This document shows positions 40,314 to 47,491 of a stretch of DNA of 64,000 bases, one piece after another (the first letter of the stretch is position 1; each line of letters starts with the position of its first letter). The position numbers were made by a program, and so were the translations under genes. Below the pieces are notes generated by a model that was not told where the DNA came from, ran no database searches, and worked only from the letters and a program-made list of their open reading frames with translations. Source of the DNA: JADFOI01 sp965218935 (lineage in GTDB: Bacteria; Acidobacteriota; UBA6911; RPQK01; JADFOI01); NCBI GenBank assembly GCA_965218935.1, contig CBDCMH010000007.1, positions 124,001 through 188,000 on the forward strand, read 5' to 3'.

Positions 40314-40841
40314 TTGAGTCCACGCTTCATCCTTTCGATTTTTCTTCTCCTTGTTTTCTGTCCCAGTACCATAGCCCAAGAAAGAGGCTTCTACATTGAG
40401 ACCCCTTACGTCTATCAGGTGCACAACTACTGCGGCCCGGCCGCACTTGCGATGGTCCTCCGTTACTGGGAGCGGTCGGTGGACCAGTACGAGCTTGCGA
40501 GCCACTTTCAACCTTTTCCGGACAAAGGGCTGAGTGGTGCTCAACTCAAGGAACTGGCGACTGAGTACGGGTTTTCCGCTTATTCGTTCTCAGGCCAACC
40601 CGAAGCGATACGGGAGCACCTCGCAAAAGGACGGCCCCTGATTGTGGCCCTGCATTCTTCAACGCTTCTGAACACCAATCACTTTGTCGTTGTCGTAGGA
40701 TGGGATCTTTCGAGTCAAGAGTGGATCATCCAGGATCCATCCGGTAGAGCCTATCAAAGAACTTCCGCCAGAGACTTTTCCAGCCGCTGGGGGAAGTTGG
40801 ACAATTGGGCATTGCTGGTGATGCCAGGCAGTCCCAAGTGA
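40314..40841 (+). CDS. Secreted C39-like cysteine peptidase (PA2778-like)
   Basis: 175 residues from a TTG at 40314, preceded by AAGGGAGA. Signal peptide (about 1-22, FILSIFLLLVFCPSTIAQ). Papain-like C39 domain: oxyanion Gln in YVYQVHNYCGPAAL with the catalytic Cys, His in NTNHFVVVVGWD, and Asp in WIIQDPSG. The complete triad argues for activity. C39 peptidases of ABC exporters cut double-Gly leaders in the cytoplasm; this one has a signal peptide and no transporter, as in PA2778-type proteins, so it acts in the periplasm. The TPR part that is fused in PA2778 is here a separate gene that overlaps its stop. Confidence 0.85.
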   Translation: MSPRFILSIFLLLVFCPSTIAQERGFYIETPYVYQVHNYCGPAALAMVLRYWERSVDQYELASHFQPFPDKGLSGAQLKELATEYGFSAYSFSGQPEAIREHLAKGRPLIVALHSSTLLNTNHFVVVVGWDLSSQEWIIQDPSGRAYQRTSARDFSSRWGKLDNWALLVMPGSPK

Positions 40842-42481
40842 GCTGGGTGGCCTCTCTTTTCCTGTCTCTTTTCTTCTTTCCTCAATCACAGTTTGACCAG
40901 GTCTTGGCCGAGGCACAGCATCTGCTTGGCGAAGAGGACTTCGCCGAGGCCGAAATACTTTTGCGCGGTTCTGTTCAACGCAATCCAGACAACCCCGAGG
41001 CGGCCTTCCTACTGGGGTTTGCGCTTGCCAAACAACAGAACTGGATGGAGGCTCGAGAACAGTTCGAGAAGGCAATTTCCCTCGAACCCGAGCATCTTGG
41101 CGCGCACCTCGAGCTGGCCGGTGTCGAGTTCCAGGCTTCGAGACACCAGCAAGCCATCCGTTACCTGCGAGAAGCTCTGCGACTAGATCCCAGCAACGAC
41201 TACGCGCTGCACTTCATCGCCACCCTCCTCGACCTGGAAGGGAAGGAAATTGAGGCACTGTATTATTGGAACCAGGTCGGGGAGCCCCGTGTTAATCAGA
41301 TTGCCTTTCGGACAACCGGAGAGGTTGAGGCCGGGTTGCCGCAGAGGCTGTTTTCGTTCAACGAAGGGGAAGTACTCAGAAAGAAACAGATTTTAGACAC
41401 CCGATGGAAGCAAGAAAAATTGCGTCTTGGTCCTCCGTTCCATTGGGAGTTGACACCGGATTCGGAAACTGCCTGGGATCTGGAGGTCACTATCCCCCCT
41501 CGCTCAACCGTATCCTTTACAAAAGAGTTCTTGCTGACTAATTCCCTACGTGCTCCTTTGTATCGGGAGTTCGAGGTAGCCTATCCGGCTGAACTGGGTA
41601 GCGGCAGACAGGTATCAGCAAGCCTGCGCTGGGATTCCGATATGAAACGGGCGAAAGCCTCTGCCTGGCTTCCGTTCGTTGCCACAGCTACGGATGGCTT
41701 GCAGGTCGGTTTCGACCTGAGGGAGGAAAACTGGATCCACACCTCATCCGGGATACGGTTCATCCAGCAAACGGAGGGATTTGTTGCGGGTTACGAATAC
41801 GTTTTCACTGGACGAAAGTCCTTGTTACTCCGGACCGGCTATGAACACCAATTCCTCCGCTTTGTTGGAGAACAAAACTTCCCCTACAGCCCGCATCTGA
41901 TACGAATCGGTATAGAGTGGAACCAACTCGTCGGTTTGAACGATGCAGACACTGTTCAGGTCGCATTGAAGAGTCGCTACGATGCGTTCGCTGGTCCTGG
42001 GCAGGAGACCAACGGGGCCCGCCAATTTAACACTGTACTGAGCTTCCCCTGGCTGATGGATAGGAAAACGCAGTCTCAGCTCAAACTTTCTCTCGGCGCA
42101 GGTGTTTCCAGCGAAGGCCTACCCCTGAATCATTATTTTATCCTCGGCGTGGGACAGGACAATCCGCTCCCGCTTCGGGCTCATCCGACTGTTCAAAATG
42201 GACTCAAAGGGCACGGGCCGATGGGAAGACATTACCTGCTTGCTAACGTCGAGTTCCAGCGCCGCTTATTTAATTGGCGCACTCTGGCCATCACCGGACT
42301 GACATTCAGCGATACGGCGATGGTGTCGGGTGTGCCCTTCGGCCAACCAGACAGGAGTTGGTATCAAGATGTCGGTTTTGGCGTAAGAATGGGTGCCTTG
42401 GGGAGAGATCTGGTGGATCTTCTTCTGGGAGTGGATTTGAAAGCATCTTCTTTCAATTTCTGGATCGGCCTCCCAGACTGA
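40838..42481 (+). CDS. TPR domain / outer-membrane beta-barrel protein
   Basis: 547 residues from a GTG at 40838 that overlaps the peptidase stop (GTGA); an earlier ATG at 40805 would disturb the signal peptide. Parts: signal peptide (VSWVASLFLSLFFFPQSQ), three to four TPR units (about 20-140: AEILLRGSVQRNPDNPEAAF, EAREQFEKAISLEPEHLGAH, QAIRYLREALRLDPSNDYAL), a linker, and a C-terminal beta-rich domain of about 330 residues with alternating hydrophobic strands, ending SFNFWIGLPD, as expected for an outer-membrane barrel. It probably links the periplasmic peptidase/PA2779-like proteins to the outer membrane. Confidence 0.8.
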   Translation: MSWVASLFLSLFFFPQSQFDQVLAEAQHLLGEEDFAEAEILLRGSVQRNPDNPEAAFLLGFALAKQQNWMEAREQFEKAISLEPEHLGAHLELAGVEFQASRHQQAIRYLREALRLDPSNDYALHFIATLLDLEGKEIEALYYWNQVGEPRVNQIAFRTTGEVEAGLPQRLFSFNEGEVLRKKQILDTRWKQEKLRLGPPFHWELTPDSETAWDLEVTIPPRSTVSFTKEFLLTNSLRAPLYREFEVAYPAELGSGRQVSASLRWDSDMKRAKASAWLPFVATATDGLQVGFDLREENWIHTSSGIRFIQQTEGFVAGYEYVFTGRKSLLLRTGYEHQFLRFVGEQNFPYSPHLIRIGIEWNQLVGLNDADTVQVALKSRYDAFAGPGQETNGARQFNTVLSFPWLMDRKTQSQLKLSLGAGVSSEGLPLNHYFILGVGQDNPLPLRAHPTVQNGLKGHGPMGRHYLLANVEFQRRLFNWRTLAITGLTFSDTAMVSGVPFGQPDRSWYQDVGFGVRMGALGRDLVDLLLGVDLKASSFNFWIGLPD

Positions 42482-42836
42482 AATCTACATGGGAGCGTTT
42501 GGATTTCCTCTTATAATGCCTAGCCGATTCGCACTGTCCTGGACTGGTTTGGAGAACTCGAACGCCTGGTGTCCACTAACAACTTGAGTGGATAGATCAT
42601 GTTGGCCAAACAAGTGCTGTCGGCCCTGTGGGAGGCACCTTGAGCAGAGGCCCCTCAGGTGACGAATCCGCATCCGAAATCGCTCTTTTTTCGATTCTCT
42701 TTTCTCCAGGCCGAGTGTCGCCGCGAGGCGCTTGTGACCATGGTCACGCATCCTCTGGGGCGTTTGGGCCAGACTAGAGGTTATATCTATTACGGAAGGC
42801 CGAAAGTCTTGACGGGGAATCAGTTACGGTGTACGT
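42482..42836. other. Intergenic stretch before the cyclase gene
   Basis: About 355 bases. Minus- and plus-strand frames of 66-88 codons are present but have no ribosome site or pattern. The right end contains TTGACG about 30 bases upstream of the cyclase ATG, a possible -35 element; no clear -10 fits. Nothing else recognised. Confidence 0.35.
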
Positions 42837-45761
42837 ATGACGGTATCCATACCCAATAATGTGCTGAATTTCAAGCTGAGTCCCAAAAGCCGCGATCGTC
42901 GAAAGATTGCTGAATATCTGCAGTGTGATCCGGAGACGCTTGAGAAGGCGCTCTTGCGTCAAAAAGAGCTGGCGGAAACAGGTGTTGAGATGCACCTGGG
43001 CGAAATACTGCTGGAGATGGAGGCCATCAGCCGAGAGGACCTCATTGGAGCGCTCCACGACCAAAGACTGGACCGATTGCTCACCAGTCCAGTGTTCTCC
43101 GGACTGGACGAAGAGGAGTTGAGGGACATCACCCGTTTCGTCGGAGAGAGGAGCGTGGCCACCGGAGAAGAGTTTATCCGCCAGGGTCAGATGGGGGATT
43201 GCCTCTACGTGATCGCCCACGGCCAGGCCGCAGTCTTCTGGAAAGACGGTACCGACGAAGAGATTCGATTGGCCACGCTGGGGTCGGGAGAATCGATCGG
43301 AGAGATGGGATATTTCTCGGACGGTCGACGTTCCGCCTCAGTCCGCGCCTTGACCGATATGCAGCTCCTGCAGATCTATTATGACGATCTGACTCGCAGC
43401 ATGGACCGGGCTCCAACCCTGGCCAGAAATTTCCTGGACATCATCATCAAGAGAATCCGACGGACCAATTTTCGTTTTCAGGAAGTGGTGCACGAGACTC
43501 GAGCCACCAAGACGTTCCTCCAGAACATTCAGCACATGGTGGATATGTCCGAGATTCTGGCTCATCGGATGGATGTTGAGGCCTTAATTGACCGCGTGGT
43601 CTATATGGCCAGCAAGGTGTTGGATGCCGAACGGGCCAACCTTTTTTTGCTGGATAATCCTTCCGAGGGCCTCTGGTCCAAGGTGGCCCAGAGCGAGGAG
43701 AGCCGCGAGATCCGTATCCCCCCGGGCGAGGGACTTGCCGGGTGGGTGGCCCAGAATGATCAGCTGGTCAATGTTCCCGATGTCTCCAATGATATTCGTT
43801 TCAGCGAGGAAATCGATCAGTGTAACGGCTGCCGGATCGAGTCCATGCTGTGCGGGCCGGTCAAGAATTTGCGCGGGGAAATCGTAGGAGTCATTCAGAT
43901 CATCAACAAGAGGGAGGGTGTGTTTGATGAGATGGATGAAAAGCTCTTCCGTGCTTTCGCCTATCAGACCGCCATTTCCGTGGAGAATTTTCGACTCTAT
44001 CAGAGGATTGTCGCCAGTCACGAAAAAATGGCCATTCTCCTGGATGTCACTACCTCTCTGACCCGGAGTTTGGACCTGGATGTCCTCATCGACAAGATCG
44101 TCAGTAAGATCTCGGAGATTCTCGGTGCCGAGCGCAGCTCTCTTTTCCTGGTGGATCGAACGACTGGAGAGCTGTGGTCCAAGAAGGCTGAAGGGATGGA
44201 GGACGGCGTTATCCGCTTTCCCGTTTCGGGAGGTCTGGCCGGCTATGTTGCCCGCACGGGCGAGGTGATCAATGTCAAGAATGCCTATGAGGACCCCCGG
44301 TTCAACTCTGCCTTCGATAAGGAGACAGGTTTCCACACCAAAACGGTCCTGGCGGCACCTATTTACGATCGCCAGGGTGAGATCATCGGCGTGACCCAGG
44401 CCATGAACAAGAAAGGGTCCGTATTCGAGCGGGAAGATGAAGACTTGTTGAAACTTCTCAGCTCGGAGATCGCGGTAGCCCTGCAAAATTCCCAGCTGTA
44501 CGAAGATACGACGGAGATGAGAAACTATCTGGAAAGCGTCGGACAGAGCATCTCCAACAGCATCATCACCCTGGATCATGACTATCGGGTAGTGACCGCC
44601 AACCGCGCTGCATTGGAATTGTTTGGTGCAGGATTGGACAGCTTTTTTGGGGAGGACATTCGCAACCGGATCGGTTCTGAGCGTGTGATTCGCCATATCG
44701 ATCGGGTCTACGCCACCAGCCATTCGGTCAGCGACTACGACGTGGAGCTGCAACTCGAGGAGACCAGCCGTTCCGTCAATCTGAATATTCTTCCCCTGGT
44801 GCACCACGAAGAGGAGGCCAACACTGGTCTGGTGCTGGTGTTTGAAGACATTAGCGAAGAGAAAAGAGTGAGGCGTGCGCTGGTTCGCTATATGGCCAAG
44901 GATATCGTGGACAAAGTTCTCGAGGATCCGGAAAGGCAGGCTCTGGGCGGCGTGCGCAACAAGGCGACCATCTTGTTCAGTGATATCCGGGGTTTCACTG
45001 CACTCGCCGATTCCCTGACTGCGGAAAAGGCGGTGGAGTTCCTCAACAACTACTTTAGCCATATGGTGGACGTCATCCTGGCAGAGCGAGGTGTTCTGGA
45101 TAAATACATCGGAGATGCGTTGATGGCCGTTTTCGGTGTCCCTTATGTCCAGAAAGACGATACGCTGCGAGCCGTGCGTTCGGGCGTGGCCATGAAGAGC
45201 GAACTTGCTCGAATGAACGAAGGCAGGATAGAAAACGGACTGGAGCCGATCAATATCGGTGTGGGCATCAGTACGGGTCATGTGATTTCGGGCAATATTG
45301 GTTCGGAAAAAAGAATGGACTTTACCGTGGTGGGAAGTGGTGTCAACGTCTCCTCGCGCCTGGAGAGGCTCACCAAATCCTATGGGAGTGTGATTTTGAT
45401 CAGCAGCAGCACCTACAAGGAGGTAGGCGAGCATTTTGTGACTCGGCCCATCGATCGAGTGCTCATTCGGGGCACCAAGCGTCCCTCACGCCTGATCGAG
45501 GTGCTGGGTGATGCCAACTATCAGCTCTCGGAAGCGGAGGAATGCTTTTGCCAAGGTATGGAAGCCTATGAGCGGAAGGATTTTGTCACCGCTTGCAAGT
45601 TGTTTGGCAAGGGTGCACAGACGGACCGTCCTGCCCAAGTCCTTCTGGCTCGCTGTGAGAAGTTTCTGGAAGATCCTCCCCATCCCGATTGGGATGGAGT
45701 CTGGCACTGGGAGGAAAGAGGAGTGTGCGTCCCTTCGGGAGACCATTCCAACGGCAAGTAA
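42837..45761 (+). CDS. Multidomain adenylate/guanylate cyclase (T2SSE_N-like, cNMP-binding, GAF, GAF, PAS, class III cyclase)
   Basis: 974 residues. In order: an N-terminal T2SSE_N/MshEN-like helical segment (about 20-82, LGEILLEMEAISREDLIGAL); a cyclic-nucleotide-binding domain (about 85-205, GEEFIRQGQMGDCLYVI, GESIGEMGYFSDGRRSA); GAF 1 (about 245-390) and GAF 2 (about 405-555); a PAS domain (about 565-690); and a class III cyclase domain (about 705-890) with LFSDIRGFTALAD (metal Asp), DKYIGDALMAVFG (second metal Asp) and KRMDFTVVGSGVNVSSRLE (Lys/Asp for adenine, transition-state Asn/Arg). A TPR-like C-terminus follows. It is a soluble sensor whose product could feed back through its own cNMP domain. 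MshEN domains can bind c-di-GMP, so cross-talk is possible. Confidence 0.88.
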   Translation: MTVSIPNNVLNFKLSPKSRDRRKIAEYLQCDPETLEKALLRQKELAETGVEMHLGEILLEMEAISREDLIGALHDQRLDRLLTSPVFSGLDEEELRDITRFVGERSVATGEEFIRQGQMGDCLYVIAHGQAAVFWKDGTDEEIRLATLGSGESIGEMGYFSDGRRSASVRALTDMQLLQIYYDDLTRSMDRAPTLARNFLDIIIKRIRRTNFRFQEVVHETRATKTFLQNIQHMVDMSEILAHRMDVEALIDRVVYMASKVLDAERANLFLLDNPSEGLWSKVAQSEESREIRIPPGEGLAGWVAQNDQLVNVPDVSNDIRFSEEIDQCNGCRIESMLCGPVKNLRGEIVGVIQIINKREGVFDEMDEKLFRAFAYQTAISVENFRLYQRIVASHEKMAILLDVTTSLTRSLDLDVLIDKIVSKISEILGAERSSLFLVDRTTGELWSKKAEGMEDGVIRFPVSGGLAGYVARTGEVINVKNAYEDPRFNSAFDKETGFHTKTVLAAPIYDRQGEIIGVTQAMNKKGSVFEREDEDLLKLLSSEIAVALQNSQLYEDTTEMRNYLESVGQSISNSIITLDHDYRVVTANRAALELFGAGLDSFFGEDIRNRIGSERVIRHIDRVYATSHSVSDYDVELQLEETSRSVNLNILPLVHHEEEANTGLVLVFEDISEEKRVRRALVRYMAKDIVDKVLEDPERQALGGVRNKATILFSDIRGFTALADSLTAEKAVEFLNNYFSHMVDVILAERGVLDKYIGDALMAVFGVPYVQKDDTLRAVRSGVAMKSELARMNEGRIENGLEPINIGVGISTGHVISGNIGSEKRMDFTVVGSGVNVSSRLERLTKSYGSVILISSSTYKEVGEHFVTRPIDRVLIRGTKRPSRLIEVLGDANYQLSEAEECFCQGMEAYERKDFVTACKLFGKGAQTDRPAQVLLARCEKFLEDPPHPDWDGVWHWEERGVCVPSGDHSNGK

Positions 45762-45827
45762 GGTATAATTCTCATCTGTTTCTGGACTTACTTATAGGAA
45801 AGTTAGCTCCAGAAATAGCTGAGGATT

Positions 45828-47468
45828 ATGGACAAGATTTGGCTGAAGTCCTACGACGAGCAGGTTCCCAGTTCCATCCCCTATCCGGACCAGACGGCTT
45901 ATCAGCTCTTCCAGGACTCGGTGGAGAAGAATCCCCAGGGGGTAGCCACCCTCTTTTTCGGAGCCAAGATTAGCTACCGGGAACTGGGCAACCGTGTGGA
46001 CCGTTTCGCCAGTGCGCTAGCCTCCCTGGGAATGGACAAAGGAGACCGGGTGGCTCTGGTTCTTCCCAACATCCCCGCCTATCCGATCGCCCATTTTGCG
46101 GTTCTCAAGCTGGGTGGAATTCTGGTACCTACCAACCCGCTTTACGTGGAGAGGGAACTCCAGTATCAGTTGAATGACTCGGGCGCTGAAACGGTGGTGA
46201 TTCTGGATCAGCTCTATCCGCGATTAGCTGCCGTCAGGGACAATACGCCGGTCAAGAGAATCATCCTGGCCAGAATCCAGGACTTCCTGCCCAAAATTCT
46301 CGGCTTCTTGTACGGTTTGAAGCACAAATCAGCATTCGATTCCACGAAGGAAAGGGAGGTCCATGAGTATCGTCATCTCATGGGAAAATCCTTTCCGGCG
46401 GCCGCTGCGGCAGAAATCAGTCCCGAGGATACGGCCATATTTCTTTATACGGGGGGTACGACCGGGGTATCCAAGGGTGCTGTTTTAACCCACCGGAATC
46501 TTGTTGTGAATGCCTGTCAAACCCGGGAGTGGCTCTGGGACATGGAGAACCAGAAGGAAGTGCTGCTGTGCGTTCTGCCCTTTTTCCACAGCTACGGGAT
46601 GACCACCGGGATGCACCTGGCCATTGTCTCCCAATCGACGATGCTGCTGCTCCCACGCTTTGAGTTGGCCGACGTCATGAAGCAGATCAAAAAACACAGG
46701 CCCACCATCTTCTGCGCGGTACCGGCTCTGTACAACACCATCAGTCGCTATCCCAACATCTCCAGCTCGGACGTGGCTTCCATTCGGCTTTGCATCAGCG
46801 GGGGAGCTGCCTTGCCGGCGGAGGTCCAGAAAAAATTCGAAACCCTCACGGGAGGAAAGCTGGTGGAAGGTTACGGCCTCTCGGAAACTTCTCCAGTGGC
46901 CCTGGTCAACCCCACTCACGGTCATCGCAAGAGCGGGACCATTGGAGTTCCCGTATCCGACACCGAAGCTGCGGTGGTGGATCTGGAAAGCAAGGAACCA
47001 CTTGGGCCCGGCCAGGTGGGGGAACTGGCCATTAAGGGTCCCCAGGTGATGAAGGGGTATTGGGAAAAGCCTGAGGAAACCCGGCAGGTATTAGACCAGG
47101 GCTGGCTCTACACCGGGGATATGGCGGTGATCGATGAAGAGGGGTTCTTCTCCATCGTGGATCGGAAAAAAGATGTGATCATCAGTGCGGGAATGAATAT
47201 CTATCCCCGTGAGCTGGAAGAGGTTTTGCATCAACATCCCAGCATCGCCGAAGCGGCCGTGGTGGGGATTGCCAGTGCCGTGCGAGAGGAGGTACCAAAG
47301 GCTTATATCGTGGTCGAAGAGGGCCAGCAGCTGAACAAACAGGAAGTGATTCAGTTCTGTCAGGACAAGCTTTCCAAGTACAAGATTCCCAAGAGGATCG
47401 AGTTTGTTGAGGAACTGCCCAAGAGTGCCCTGGGCAAGGTGCTCAAGCGTGTGTTGAGAGAATCCTAA
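45828..47468 (+). CDS. AMP-dependent acyl-CoA synthetase/ligase (FadD-like)
   Basis: 546 residues. Activates fatty acids to acyl-CoA through an acyl-adenylate. Motifs: ATP/AMP loop IFLYTGGTTGVSKGAVLTHRN (read around residue 203), LCISGGAALPAEVQKKFE, GYGLSETSPVALVNP, YTGDMAVIDEEGFFSIVDRKKDVIISAGMNIYPRELE, and the C-terminal catalytic Lys in PKSALGKVLKRVLRE. No signal peptide. Complete. Chain-length preference cannot be read; context (acyl-CoA dehydrogenase and MeaB/Mce downstream in the window) supports fatty-acid use. Separate transcription unit from the cyclase (66-base gap). Confidence 0.92.
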   Translation: MDKIWLKSYDEQVPSSIPYPDQTAYQLFQDSVEKNPQGVATLFFGAKISYRELGNRVDRFASALASLGMDKGDRVALVLPNIPAYPIAHFAVLKLGGILVPTNPLYVERELQYQLNDSGAETVVILDQLYPRLAAVRDNTPVKRIILARIQDFLPKILGFLYGLKHKSAFDSTKEREVHEYRHLMGKSFPAAAAAEISPEDTAIFLYTGGTTGVSKGAVLTHRNLVVNACQTREWLWDMENQKEVLLCVLPFFHSYGMTTGMHLAIVSQSTMLLLPRFELADVMKQIKKHRPTIFCAVPALYNTISRYPNISSSDVASIRLCISGGAALPAEVQKKFETLTGGKLVEGYGLSETSPVALVNPTHGHRKSGTIGVPVSDTEAAVVDLESKEPLGPGQVGELAIKGPQVMKGYWEKPEETRQVLDQGWLYTGDMAVIDEEGFFSIVDRKKDVIISAGMNIYPRELEEVLHQHPSIAEAAVVGIASAVREEVPKAYIVVEEGQQLNKQEVIQFCQDKLSKYKIPKRIEFVEELPKSALGKVLKRVLRES

Positions 47469-47491
47469 AAGATTCGTGCGAAGTCACGCAA

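Noticed and set aside
43584..45434. 616-codon minus-strand frame
   Set aside because: Exact antisense of the cyclase gene, whose domains are unambiguous on the plus strand.
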